Assembly: GCA_050944035.1 (NCBI GenBank)
Contig: JBMNQH010000005.1
Span: 62,001 to 126,000 of the forward strand
Length of the DNA: 64,000 nt
Direction: 5' to 3'
Source: JBMNQH01 sp050944035
GTDB lineage: Bacteria; Bacillota; Clostridia; Oscillospirales; Oscillospiraceae
Numbering within the stretch: position 1 is the first letter of the stretch; each line of letters opens with the position of its first letter. Positions 1 to 7,850 of this stretch are shown here, one piece after another. The notes beneath the pieces are model-generated. The model ran no database searches. It worked only from the letters and a program-made list of their open reading frames with translations, and was not told the origin of the DNA. Both the position numbers and the translations under genes were made by a program.

Positions 1-112
1 TCTCCCAATTGGAGACAGCCTGTCGAGTGACGTGCAGTTGATCGGCAAGTGTCTCCTGTGTCAACCCCTTTTTCTTGCGCAGTGCTTGGATATTTTTCCC
101 GACTGTTGACAT
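1..112 (-). CDS. XRE-family helix-turn-helix regulator, N-terminal fragment
   Basis: The minus strand opens with an ATG at 112 and reads through the window edge without a stop. It gives about 37 residues typical of the first helices of an XRE/Cro-type DNA-binding domain: a basic stretch around LRKKKGLTQ, then a turn and a recognition helix containing VTRQAVSNWE. This pattern is diagnostic of HTH_3 regulators. The rest of the protein lies outside the window, so any C-terminal domain and its target are unknown. It is transcribed in the same direction as rplM-rpsI but sits beyond their terminator, so it is probably a separate unit. Confidence 0.8.
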   Translation of the reverse strand, partial: MSTVGKNIQALRKKKGLTQETLADQLHVTRQAVSNWE

Positions 113-215
113 GGAATCACCTCATTTCTGCTTACAAGATACCATATAGGGTAGAGATTGTCACGCAACAGTTTGTTGCAGACGGAGTTTTATAGGAACT
201 TTGCTGTTTTCAATG

Positions 216-250
216 AAAAAACCGTCCAGAGAGCTCCCTGGACGGTTTTG
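216..250 (-). terminator. Rho-independent terminator of rplM-rpsI
   Basis: A nine-base stem (ACCGTCCAG at 221-229 with its complement ending at 246) is followed on the minus strand by a run of six U. It lies about 30 bases past the rpsI stop codon. Confidence 0.85.
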
Positions 251-277
251 CAGATTTTGTAATTGTTGTCGAGAAAC

Positions 278-682
278 TTATCTCTTGGAGAACTGCGGTG
301 CGCGACGGGCGGCTTTGAGGCCGTACTTCTTACGCTCTTTCATTCTGGGGTCACGGGTGAGGAAGCCGGCAGCCTTCAGTGCGGGACGATAGCTTTCGTC
401 GACCTGCAACAGGGCGCGTGCGATGCCGTGACGGATTGCACCAGCCTGACCGGTCACGCCGCCGCCGGAAACGGTAGCTACGATGTCAACCTTGTCAATG
501 GTGCCGGTGGTGTTCAGGGGCTGACGAACGATGAGTTTCAGGGTATCGAGACCGAAATAATCATCGATGTCTCGACCGTTGATGGTGATTTTACCGGTTC
601 CGCCGGGGAAGAGGTGGACTCTAGCTGCAGAGGACTTTCTTCTGCCGGTGCCATACATGTAGGGCTTTTTGCTCTGATACAT
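278..682 (-). CDS. rpsI: 30S ribosomal protein S9
   Basis: Small-subunit protein S9, whose C-terminal tail reaches the P-site tRNA. At 134 residues it matches the usual bacterial length. Visible family features are the N-terminal GTGRRKSSAARV motif, the central GGGVTGQAGAIRHGIARAL segment, and the very basic end KYGLKAARRAPQFSKR. An AGGAGG site precedes the ATG. It follows rplM after a 17-base gap, the conserved L13-S9 operon, and ends just before a strong terminator. Identification is secure. Confidence 0.98.
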   Translation of the reverse strand: MYQSKKPYMYGTGRRKSSAARVHLFPGGTGKITINGRDIDDYFGLDTLKLIVRQPLNTTGTIDKVDIVATVSGGGVTGQAGAIRHGIARALLQVDESYRPALKAAGFLTRDPRMKERKKYGLKAARRAPQFSKR

Positions 683-699
683 TCTCTCTTACCTCCTGT

Positions 700-1128
700 T
701 TAGCGATCCCAGATCTCGGGCTTCTGTGCCTGATGGCAATGCTCTGCGCCGCGGAAAACCTTCAGACGGCGAAGCTGCCACTTTGCGATGGCATTCTTCT
801 GCAGCATGCCGCGAACAGCGAGACGCATCGCGAGTTCAGGCTTTTCCTGCATAAGACGCTTATACTGTACTTCCTTCAGACCGCCAGCATAACCAGAATG
901 AGTACGATAGTACTTCTGCTCCAGCTTTTTGCCGGTAAGAACAGCCTGTTCAGCGTTGATGATGACAACGTAATCACCGCAGTCAACATGAGGGGTATAA
1001 TCGGTCTTAAGCTTGCCGCGGAGAAGATCAGCAGCAAGAGCAGCAGTTTTGCCCATGGGCTTGCCAGCTGCATCCAGGACGTACCACTTGCGGACGACGG
1101 TGTCCTTGGTTACCATAGTAGTGGACAT
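700..1128 (-). CDS. rplM: 50S ribosomal protein L13
   Basis: Large-subunit protein L13, an early assembly protein that binds 23S rRNA. The 142-residue product shows the family signature: a KWYVLDAAGKPMGKTAALAADLLRGK opening, HVDCGDYVVIINAEQAVLTGKK, a central YYRTHSGYAGGLKE, and a C-terminal LKVFRGAEHCHQAQKPE. It is first in the rplM-rpsI operon, behind a strong sigma-A-type promoter at 1239-1267. The roughly 100-base leader could allow autoregulation as known for some L13 leaders, but I could not match a defined L13 leader motif. Confidence 0.98.
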   Translation of the reverse strand: MSTTMVTKDTVVRKWYVLDAAGKPMGKTAALAADLLRGKLKTDYTPHVDCGDYVVIINAEQAVLTGKKLEQKYYRTHSGYAGGLKEVQYKRLMQEKPELAMRLAVRGMLQKNAIAKWQLRRLKVFRGAEHCHQAQKPEIWDR

Positions 1129-1238
1129 GGTTTTCTGCCTCCATATAAAAATAAGAATTAAAAATTTGACAATTTACAATAACGTCATGATGAAAGTGCA
1201 GGTAAAAACGGGGCTTGGACAACACTTGACGCCTAACT

Positions 1239-1267
1239 TTTATAACACACTCCAAAACCGGTGTCAA
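1239..1267 (-). promoter_or_regulatory. Sigma-A-type promoter of rplM-rpsI
   Basis: On the minus strand a perfect -35 box TTGACA (1262-1267) and a -10 box TATAAA (1239-1244) are separated by 17 bases. This predicts a leader of about 100 bases before the rplM start. The remaining intergenic stretch to 1471 holds no gene I can support. Confidence 0.8.
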
Positions 1268-1426
1268 TAGGTATTTTGGAAGTTTTTTAACTATCACTTC
1301 ACAATCTCCTGTTTTCTCTGTTTTTCTCTTAAATGCTCATGAATACTCGATTTCAATTTTAAAATTTTTAAAGACAAAATGACAGGGAATAAAGGCCTGT
1401 TTTTCCGTATAATCCAATATCAAAAG

Positions 1427-1451
1427 AAGGAGACGGCATCGCCGTCTCCTT
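1427..1451 (-). terminator. Terminator hairpin downstream of the 1472-1822 gene
   Basis: A perfect 11-base stem (1427-1437 with 1441-1451) closes a three-base loop. On the minus strand it is followed by a U-rich run, 20 bases past the stop of the small membrane protein gene. Confidence 0.8.
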
Positions 1452-1471
1452 GCGGTTTTTATTTTAATTTT

Positions 1472-1822
1472 TTACGAGGGATTACTGGACTTGCCAATGA
1501 GCATACAGACAATACCGGGGACAAGTATGAATGCAGCCTCCAGAAAGCCTGTGGTATGAAATGCAACATAAGGACTCAACATATTGGCCGCCGCGTAAAG
1601 CAGGATGACAATGCAGCAGATGCCCATCCCTTTCTGCCTTGCGAGGAAGAACGCATTGACTGACGCCAAAATGGGAAGCAGTATAAGATATAAGAAAGCG
1701 TAGCCCATTTCATCTCCAGAACACAGAAAGTAAAGTCCATAGATCAATACGATGATATAACAGATCACAAAAAGCAGGGAAGTCCACAGCCAGGCGCGGC
1801 CAACTTTTTCAGAATTGGTCAT
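1472..1822 (-). CDS. Small integral membrane protein, unknown function
   Basis: The 116-residue product is almost entirely hydrophobic, with about four predicted membrane spans: roughly residues 10-33, 39-60, 68-86 and 92-110. A short basic segment (ARQKG) lies between the second and third spans. No motif that I recognise points to a function. It lies 27 bases downstream of the SLH amidase gene on the same strand, so it may be cotranscribed with it, and it ends before a strong terminator. The ATG is preceded by a GAGGTGA ribosome site. It could be an envelope accessory or simply an orphan membrane protein. Confidence 0.7.
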   Translation of the reverse strand: MTNSEKVGRAWLWTSLLFVICYIIVLIYGLYFLCSGDEMGYAFLYLILLPILASVNAFFLARQKGMGICCIVILLYAAANMLSPYVAFHTTGFLEAAFILVPGIVCMLIGKSSNPS

Positions 1823-1849
1823 AATATCACCTCACATGCTATAAAGGCA

Positions 1850-3457
1850 TCACATCAGCTTTGTAATAACACGATAAATAAATACGGCGTATTGCGCACG
1901 GGTACACGTTTCCTGAGGAGATAGTGTCGTGCTGGTAGTTCCGGCTAGGATGCCTTTGGAAACCGCCCATTTCATTGGAACAACCGCATAACTACTGATA
2001 GATCCGGCATCTGTGAATGCGGACAGACTGTTGGAATACGACGTACTTAAACCCTTATATTGTGCATAGCGATAGAGCATGGTAACCAATTGCTCGCGTG
2101 TGACGGCGTTGTTTGGGCAAAATGTTGTTGAAGTAACGCCAGAGACAATACCATTGCTGTAGGCCCAGGATACTGCCACGCTATACCAGTCTGCATTACT
2201 GACATCTGAAAAAGGTTCACTTCCAGCATTTGTCGGTGTACCAGCAAGTCGGTATAGTACCGTTATGGCCATGGCTCTGGACAAAGTAGTGTCAGGACCG
2301 AATTCCGTTGTAGTGATTCCGTTCATTAAGCCATTGCGGGCTACGTAGTGAATTTGTGGCTTTGCCCAGTGCGAGCCAATATCACCAAAGGAAATTTTTG
2401 CATCTTTAAAGTACACGCGTGAAACATGTTCGCTGTGTAATAGATCATGGGGTGTGATACCGGATTCATTCTCATATGGCCAAGGAATCACTTCGAGATC
2501 AATTCCCTGTCTCTTGTATGCAGCCCAGACGAGTTCAGAACAGTACCAATCCATCTCTGAAGCAGATGTATCATGAGCAAGGTCAAGACGATAGTCCTTT
2601 CCCAACTGAGATATACAAAATGCGACAGCACTGTTTTTGATTTTCTCAGTAACACCAGAACTTGCTTTTACTGAGAGTAAAGAGACATCTTTATCGTCCA
2701 CACGTGTGTCATCCAAAACACCGCGACAGACACCTTTACTTGTTGCCTCAATAAGTCTTATATAGAACTGATCATATGTAGTGCTGTAGAAGATCCCTTC
2801 TACCATCGCAATATGCCCTGTAATGCCAAATCCTCCATTTCCCTCATAGATTAAGTCGCCTTTTTTTGCTGAATGCAATAGCCCGTAGTTGCTGTATGTG
2901 GCTCTTCGCGGCAGACTAGTACCGGTATTGTAATACCATGCGTTGGGATCAGGACTGGCCAAGGGTGTAACCAAAACATCATCATAACTGTTGAGATAGG
3001 TATCGACATCTGGTTCATTCAGAAGTTCATATTCATTGACAAAGTCATCATAGCTCATGTCGAGTTCAGGATGTGTTTCTGTCAATACCTGATAGGCATC
3101 CTCTAAGGCAGCCTGATCGCTGTCGATATCGTCTGCCTCAAGCGTGTATTCATCATCAGGATGATTTGCCGTATCTGTCGCGCTGATTTCTTCCGATGTG
3201 TCATTGTTAAGTTCATCGTCGATCACTTCATCTAAATATGATTTTAGATCATCTTCAGAAAACTGAGAATAGTTTTCTACAAAACTATCATAAGAAAGCA
3301 ATACATCAGTGTCGCTATCTTCCATCCTTTCTGTAAATTCGATGTACGCATCTTCTAGAGTGTACTCGTCTGCGGTGTCAGTCTCCACTGCAAACACACC
3401 CTGTGACATAAGGAGCGCAAAACCTAAAATAGCGCACGGGATTCTTTTGTACTTCAT
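1850..3457 (-). CDS. Secreted SLH-domain protein with permuted papain-like (YiiX/NlpC-P60-type) amidase core
   Basis: A 535-residue exported protein. Residues 1-23 form a signal peptide ending after GVFA. Residues about 33-160 hold two copies of an acidic module (LEDAY, then SYDSFV or SYDDFV, then a closing SYL). The middle has a histidine in an ITGHIAMVEG strand (about H215), then a cysteine in WYCSELVW (about C306). A His-before-Cys order is the circularly permuted arrangement of the YiiX/poxvirus-G6R branch of the NlpC/P60 superfamily. Three S-layer-homology repeats follow (about 358-402, 415-465, 480-532), expected to anchor the protein to pyruvylated wall polymer. The second ATG (3457) is chosen because the first overlaps the ribosome site. 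The substrate is unknown; a peptide, lipid or wall-amide hydrolase are all possible. Confidence 0.85.
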   Translation of the reverse strand: MKYKRIPCAILGFALLMSQGVFAVETDTADEYTLEDAYIEFTERMEDSDTDVLLSYDSFVENYSQFSEDDLKSYLDEVIDDELNNDTSEEISATDTANHPDDEYTLEADDIDSDQAALEDAYQVLTETHPELDMSYDDFVNEYELLNEPDVDTYLNSYDDVLVTPLASPDPNAWYYNTGTSLPRRATYSNYGLLHSAKKGDLIYEGNGGFGITGHIAMVEGIFYSTTYDQFYIRLIEATSKGVCRGVLDDTRVDDKDVSLLSVKASSGVTEKIKNSAVAFCISQLGKDYRLDLAHDTSASEMDWYCSELVWAAYKRQGIDLEVIPWPYENESGITPHDLLHSEHVSRVYFKDAKISFGDIGSHWAKPQIHYVARNGLMNGITTTEFGPDTTLSRAMAITVLYRLAGTPTNAGSEPFSDVSNADWYSVAVSWAYSNGIVSGVTSTTFCPNNAVTREQLVTMLYRYAQYKGLSTSYSNSLSAFTDAGSISSYAVVPMKWAVSKGILAGTTSTTLSPQETCTRAQYAVFIYRVITKLM

Positions 3458-3651
3458 TACTCTCATCCTTTCAATAAACGGTAGGTTTCCACGAACAATT
3501 TATTTGATGCCTTGGGTGAGGGAAATTACAAAAAATTGTGCACTATCAATAAAAATAAATGATTGTTATTCTTTTTGATTTATTTATAACATATAAAATT
3601 TTTCATGTCAATAGAAATTTGGAATATTCTTCATGATCATTTTTTAACCTC

Positions 3652-3680
3652 TTGTTTTCTTTGAATTTCTCGTGTATACT
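3652..3680 (+). promoter_or_regulatory. Promoter of the TtcA-like gene
   Basis: TTGTTT (3652-3657) and TATACT (3675-3680) are separated by 17 bases, about 45 bases before the ATG at 3725. The intergenic region is AT-rich and divergent with the SLH gene. Confidence 0.6.
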
Positions 3681-3724
3681 TTCAAATACTCGGTTTTTAT
3701 TTTAAAATTTCTGGAGTCTGAATA

Positions 3725-4465
3725 ATGAACGATTTGAACCAGTTTTCCGGTATACTTCGCCGATGTATTGACGATTACAGTATGATTGAAGAGGGCGATC
3801 GCATTGCGGTTGGTGTCTCTGGCGGCAAGGACTCCCTGGTCCTGCTGCTTGCGCTGCGGTATCTGCAAAATTACTATCCCAAACAGTTCACTGTTGAGGG
3901 AATCACGTTGGAGCTTGGGTTTGAGGGGATGGACTTTGCGCCGGTTGCTGCCTTGTGTGCAGAATATGATATTCCCTATACCTGTATAAAAACAGACATC
4001 AAAGAAATTGTCTTTGATGTCCGCAAGGAGGAAAATCCCTGTTCACTCTGTGCGAAGATGCGGCGCGGGGCGCTCAATGATGCCATTCGTGCACGGGGAA
4101 TTCAAAAGCTTGCTCTGGGGCATCACTATGACGATGCTGTGGAAACCTTTATCATGTCGCTGTTTTACGAGGGACGGATGAGCTGTTTTAAACCTATGAC
4201 ATGGATGAGCCGGGCTGGTGTATGGCAGATTCGGCCAATGGTCTATGCACAGGAGGAGCGGATTGTCCGTTTGGCAGAAAATTTGCAATTGCCGATCGTG
4301 GAAAATCCCTGTCCGCAGGATAAGGGCAGCAAACGCTACGAGATCAAACAGCTGATTTCCAATCTGGAAACCACCTATCCGGATCTCAAAAGTAAGGTGT
4401 TTGGTGCAATTCAGCGGCTGCCGCTGACCGGTTGGGAGCGTGTACTTGGTGCAGGGAAACCATAA
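3725..4465 (+). CDS. ttcA: TtcA-family tRNA-cytidine thiolase (PP-loop ATPase)
   Basis: A 246-residue N-type ATP pyrophosphatase of the TtcA/TilS superfamily. The PP-loop SGGKDS lies at residues 32-37. A CxxC pair (C106, C109) and a later cysteine (C196 in NPCPQDKG) match the three cysteines that hold the iron-sulfur cluster in TtcA proteins. The LGHHYDDAVET segment (about 131-141) is the conserved adenylation motif. The known family member makes 2-thiocytidine at position 32 of tRNA. The clostridial branch may act on a related tRNA position, so the exact product is inferred. It is a single-gene unit with its own promoter and terminator. Confidence 0.8.
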   Translation: MNDLNQFSGILRRCIDDYSMIEEGDRIAVGVSGGKDSLVLLLALRYLQNYYPKQFTVEGITLELGFEGMDFAPVAALCAEYDIPYTCIKTDIKEIVFDVRKEENPCSLCAKMRRGALNDAIRARGIQKLALGHHYDDAVETFIMSLFYEGRMSCFKPMTWMSRAGVWQIRPMVYAQEERIVRLAENLQLPIVENPCPQDKGSKRYEIKQLISNLETTYPDLKSKVFGAIQRLPLTGWERVLGAGKP

Positions 4466-4476
4466 GTAGAAAGCAG

Positions 4477-4514
4477 AACGGCTCTCTCTGTTACAATCAT
4501 CAGAGAGAGCCGTT
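4477..4514. terminator. Bidirectional terminator between the TtcA-like gene and bofA
   Basis: A 14-base stem (4477-4490 with 4501-4514) encloses a ten-base loop in the gap between two converging genes. U-rich sequence follows on the plus strand. Confidence 0.75.
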
Positions 4515-4531
4515 TATGTAGTTTTATGACG

Positions 4532-4795
4532 TTACAGCAGATACTGAGCGAGAAGCAGCAGAACGACGCCAGGTAACCCAAGAAAACCAGTGACCAAAAT
4601 GGTTACCCAGTTGATGGCAAGTTGTAGGCCGATAAATCCACCGAAGAAATTAAAAATCATGAGTGCCACGTAACCGATGGCGGCATTGATTAAAACTTTG
4701 AACAGCCAGCGGAGCGGTACGCTGAGAATCCGAATTAGCAGGATCATCAACAGAACCCCCGCGACAAGGATGACAATGGAAGAAAAAAGCTCCAT
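4532..4795 (-). CDS. bofA: BofA-family pro-sigma-K processing inhibitor
   Basis: An 87-residue membrane protein of the BofA family. In Bacillus, BofA holds the SpoIVFB protease inactive with SpoIVFA, so that pro-sigma-K is cleaved only at the right stage. Two long hydrophobic segments (residues about 5-40 and 45-85) and the C-terminal INWVTILVTGFLGLPGVVLLLL signature fit the family. The start is placed at the ATG at 4795, ten bases after a GGAGG site; the longer upstream reading has no ribosome site. The yaaL-like gene sits 16 bases upstream, as in Bacillus (recR-yaaL-bofA), but recR is not beside it here. Whether it targets sigma-K in this organism is inferred. Confidence 0.88.
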   Translation of the reverse strand: MELFSSIVILVAGVLLMILLIRILSVPLRWLFKVLINAAIGYVALMIFNFFGGFIGLQLAINWVTILVTGFLGLPGVVLLLLAQYLL

Positions 4796-4811
4796 GTTGT
4801 AAAAACCTCCG

Positions 4812-5018
4812 TTATTCAAATAAGGATTTTGTGTGTTGCAGTGCGGCGTTGTAATGGCATCGCAATGCGTGGATTTCAAAAATGCAGGCGTCGGTCAAAT
4901 CCGGATCGACTGTGGTGTTAAAACGGATATAGGCGCTGTTGAGCTCTGATAAAATTGTTTGCAACTCATTGCTGGCAAGAATTTGTTCTTCTTTTCTTTG
5001 GTTCTTCCGTTTTGCCAT
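4812..5018 (-). CDS. yaaL: YaaL-family protein (DUF2508)
   Basis: A 68-residue protein, basic at the start (MAKRKNQRKEE) and then helical and acidic, matching the DUF2508/YaaL family, whose function is not known. The ATG at 5018 is preceded by a GGGAGGA site, while the longer upstream reading has none. It lies immediately upstream of bofA, a synteny conserved from Bacillus to clostridia, which supports the call despite its short length. Confidence 0.75.
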   Translation of the reverse strand: MAKRKNQRKEEQILASNELQTILSELNSAYIRFNTTVDPDLTDACIFEIHALRCHYNAALQHTKSLFE

Positions 5019-5316
5019 GAGATCGTCCTCCCGCAGTGTCTCGCTGCACTGGTCGCAGCGCTTGTACGTTCTATGGAAAGTGTACGCTATCAAACACGGA
5101 TTTAAACAAAAAATGGGGAGAAATTTCCTGTTGTAATTTGAAACGGCTGCGGCATACTGGAAACAGGCAGTTCGAAACCGGCTGATAGAGAGAGAAACAG
5201 CTTTGGACGGATTGCCGAGTACCGGATGAAGTCATTGGTGACCTCCTGGTGCGGCGGGGACTGCAAAAGCAGTCCCCGCTTTGTGCATCTGACAAAAGTA
5301 GACAATGGTACCCGAC
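5019..5316. other. Intergenic region between yaaL and the parE promoter
   Basis: About 300 bases without a recognised gene. It contains a strong GC-rich hairpin at 5254-5279 and, on the minus strand, an AGGAGG site six bases before an ATG at 5236 that opens a 54-codon frame ending near 5072. The encoded peptide resembles nothing I know. I saw no SRP-RNA, 6S or riboswitch core. Confidence 0.5.
5254..5283 (+). terminator. Strong terminator-like hairpin upstream of parE
   Basis: A perfect 11-base GC-rich stem (5254-5264 with 5269-5279) with an AAAA loop, followed by TTT on the plus strand. No plus-strand gene precedes it within 780 bases, so either it ends an unrecognised small RNA or it insulates the parE promoter. 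Confidence 0.6.
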
Positions 5317-5346
5317 TTGCTTTTTGCTTGATTTGTATGATATACT
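5317..5346 (+). promoter_or_regulatory. Promoter of the parE operon
   Basis: TTGCTT (5317-5322) and TATACT (5341-5346) with an 18-base spacer, about 105 bases before parE. Confidence 0.6.
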
Positions 5347-5450
5347 AAACAAGTTCTATGTTTGTAATTATATAGGTATTATTCCCCTGATGGAAACAGG
5401 GACAATGGAACTGGGGCAGACGCCCCGTTAATCTGGAGGAACATACCACA

Positions 5451-7442
5451 ATGAAAAAAGCTACGGCGCTGGAATACGGCAACGAGAGTATCTATCAGCT
5501 GAAAGGAGCCGACAGAGTGCGAAAGCGGCCTGCGGTCATTTTCGGATCCGATGGGCTGGAGGGCTGCGAGCACGCAGTATTTGAAATTCTTTCCAATGCA
5601 ATCGACGAGGCAAGGCAAGGACATGGCAATATTATAACCCTGACGCGCTATTTGGACAAGAGCATCGAAGTAGAGGATTTTGGCCGCGGTTGTCCGGTGG
5701 ACTGGAACGAGTCGGAACAGCGCTATAACTGGGAACTGGTATTCTGTGAGCTGTATGCCGGCGGAAAGTATGACAACAAAGAGGGCGGAGACTATGAGTA
5801 TTCCCTTGGCCTGAATGGTCTGGGTTCCTGTGCGACGCAATACTCCTCGGAATATATGGATGTTGTTGTCCGCCGGGATGGTAAGCGGTACAGCTTACAT
5901 TTTGAAAAAGGCGAGAATGTCGGCGGGCTGGAAACAGCGCCAACCGACCGAAAAAAACAGCAGACGGGTACCTGTATCCGATGGAAACCGGATATTACGG
6001 TGTTTACGGATATTGATATTCCGGACGAGTATTTTGTGGATACCATCCGGCGTCAGGCCATCGTCAATGCCGGTGTGACATTCCGTTACCGCTGGGAGAC
6101 GGAGGCGGGATTTGAAGAGCAGGATTATCTTTACGAAAATGGAATTGCACAATATGTTGCCGAACTTGCGGGAGAGCATCCGCTGACCGCACCGATTTAT
6201 GTGGAAGGGGAGCGGATCGGACGTGACCGTGCCGATCGTCCAGAGTATAAGGTCCGTCTGAGTGCGGCATTTTGTTTTTCCAATCAGACCAGCGTGATCG
6301 AGTACTATCATAACTCTTCTTGGCTGGAACATGGCGGCGCGCCGGAAAAAGCAACCCGCAGCGCCTTTGTGTATGCCATTGATGCCTACATAAAGAAAAT
6401 TGGAAAATATCAGAAAAATGAAGGACGTATTGCGTTTCAGGATGTGCAGGACAGTTTGATTTTGGTTACAAACTGCTTCTCTACCCAGACGTCCTATGAA
6501 AATCAGACCAAAAAGGCCATCACAAACCGCTTCATTCAGGAAGCGATGACTGAATTTTTGCGTACACAGCTTGAAATTTATTTTATTGAGCACCGGGCGG
6601 AAGCCGACCGGATCGCAGAACAGATTTTGATTAATAAGCGCAGCCGTGAGACCGCAGAGCGTGCCCGCCTGAACATCAAGAAAAAACTGTCCGGCAATGT
6701 GGATATCTCCAACCGCGTTGCAAAATTTGTAGATTGCCGCAGCCGCGATGCCAGCCGCCGGGAAGTGTATATTGTAGAGGGAGACTCGGCGCTCGGTTCC
6801 TGTAAACTGAGCCGCGATGCAGAATTTCAGGGAATTATGCCGGTTCGCGGCAAAATTCTCAACTGTCTGAAGGCAGACTATGGACGAATTTTCAACAGCG
6901 AGATTATTACCGATCTGCTCAAAGTGTTGGGCTGCGGTGTGGAAGTGGAAAATAAAAAGAACAAGGATCTGTCCCAGTTCGATCTGAACAATCTGCGCTG
7001 GAGCAAGATTGTCATCTGTACCGATGCAGATGTGGATGGTTTCCAGATCCGTACACTGATTTTGACCATGCTCTATCGTTTGACGCCTACGCTGATCCGG
7101 GAGGGGTATATTTACATCGCAGAGTCCCCGCTGTATGAGATCACGGCCAAGGGAACGACCTACTTCGCCTATTCCGAGAGGGAAAAGACGGAGATTCTAA
7201 AGCAGATTGGCGCAGTGAAATATACCATTAACCGCTCTAAGGGACTTGGCGAAAACGACCCGGAAATGATGTGGCTCACCACAATGAATCCGGAAACGCG
7301 CCGGTTGATCCGTGTGATGCCGGAGGACGTAGAACGCACGGCGGAAATGTTTGACCTGCTCCTTGGAGACAACTTAAGCGGACGAAAAGTTCATATTGCA
7401 GTCAACGGATATAAATATCTAGATATGGCAGATATCTCATAA
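5451..7442 (+). CDS. parE: Type IIA DNA topoisomerase subunit B (ParE-like)
   Basis: ATPase subunit of topoisomerase IV, 663 residues. The GHKL ATPase keeps the catalytic glutamate and Mg-binding asparagine (E45, N49 in EILSNAIDEA) and the aspartate of DFGRG (D76). The glycine-rich lid reads LGLNGLGS where gyrase/ParE proteins usually have GGLHGVGA. The usual RKRPGMYIG is replaced by RKRPAVIFG. The Toprim domain is intact: EGDSA near residue 440 and the DADVDG acidic motif near 527. It is the first gene of a four-gene operon with a membrane zinc-ribbon gene and parC. The sequence is clearly divergent from standard GyrB/ParE, so a specialised second topoisomerase is possible. Confidence 0.85.
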   Translation: MKKATALEYGNESIYQLKGADRVRKRPAVIFGSDGLEGCEHAVFEILSNAIDEARQGHGNIITLTRYLDKSIEVEDFGRGCPVDWNESEQRYNWELVFCELYAGGKYDNKEGGDYEYSLGLNGLGSCATQYSSEYMDVVVRRDGKRYSLHFEKGENVGGLETAPTDRKKQQTGTCIRWKPDITVFTDIDIPDEYFVDTIRRQAIVNAGVTFRYRWETEAGFEEQDYLYENGIAQYVAELAGEHPLTAPIYVEGERIGRDRADRPEYKVRLSAAFCFSNQTSVIEYYHNSSWLEHGGAPEKATRSAFVYAIDAYIKKIGKYQKNEGRIAFQDVQDSLILVTNCFSTQTSYENQTKKAITNRFIQEAMTEFLRTQLEIYFIEHRAEADRIAEQILINKRSRETAERARLNIKKKLSGNVDISNRVAKFVDCRSRDASRREVYIVEGDSALGSCKLSRDAEFQGIMPVRGKILNCLKADYGRIFNSEIITDLLKVLGCGVEVENKKNKDLSQFDLNNLRWSKIVICTDADVDGFQIRTLILTMLYRLTPTLIREGYIYIAESPLYEITAKGTTYFAYSEREKTEILKQIGAVKYTINRSKGLGENDPEMMWLTTMNPETRRLIRVMPEDVERTAEMFDLLLGDNLSGRKVHIAVNGYKYLDMADIS

Positions 7443-7475
7443 TCAACTGTCCGACCCGAAAGGAGAAATATCGTT

Positions 7476-7820
7476 ATGAACAAGAACAGCAAATTCGTTC
7501 GAGGGAAATTTGCAACCATTCTACTGCTTGCTGCTGCGATTGGTGTTTGCATTCTCTCCATCGTGTACTGCGAGGAGGGCAGTACACAGATGCTGATGAT
7601 GACCATTCTGTCTCTGGCGTTGCTTGCCGCTGCGTTTTGGGTCTGCATTCGCTTCTGTAAGTGCCCATACTGCGGTAAAACTATCTTTTCCAAGGTTCTG
7701 ACTGCCCAGTATTGCCCCCACTGCAACCGGGATCTCAGCACCGGTGCAAAAAAATTGGAGTATGACACACTGAAAGAGCATGTCTGGAGCCGCAACAACC
7801 GCGGAGGAAAAAAACGCTAA
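7476..7820 (+). CDS. Two-span membrane protein with zinc-ribbon, unknown function
   Basis: A 114-residue protein. The first 60 residues hold two hydrophobic segments (about 12-29 and 38-58). A cytosolic zinc ribbon follows, with CPYCGK near residue 65 and CPHC near 83, and a basic tail (RNNRGGKKR). It lies between the two subunits of a type IIA topoisomerase, 33 bases after parE and 30 before parC, with its own AGGAG site, so it is expressed with them. Such ribbons bind nucleic acid or protein; a link between chromosome topology and the membrane is only speculation. Confidence 0.75.
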   Translation: MNKNSKFVRGKFATILLLAAAIGVCILSIVYCEEGSTQMLMMTILSLALLAAAFWVCIRFCKCPYCGKTIFSKVLTAQYCPHCNRDLSTGAKKLEYDTLKEHVWSRNNRGGKKR

Positions 7821-7850
7821 CCATTTTATTCCAAAGGAGGTCGAACCCTG

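Noticed and set aside
5451..7442. Calling this gene gyrB
   Set aside because: The partner subunit has no GyrA box and both proteins are divergent, so topoisomerase IV is the better label, although not proven.
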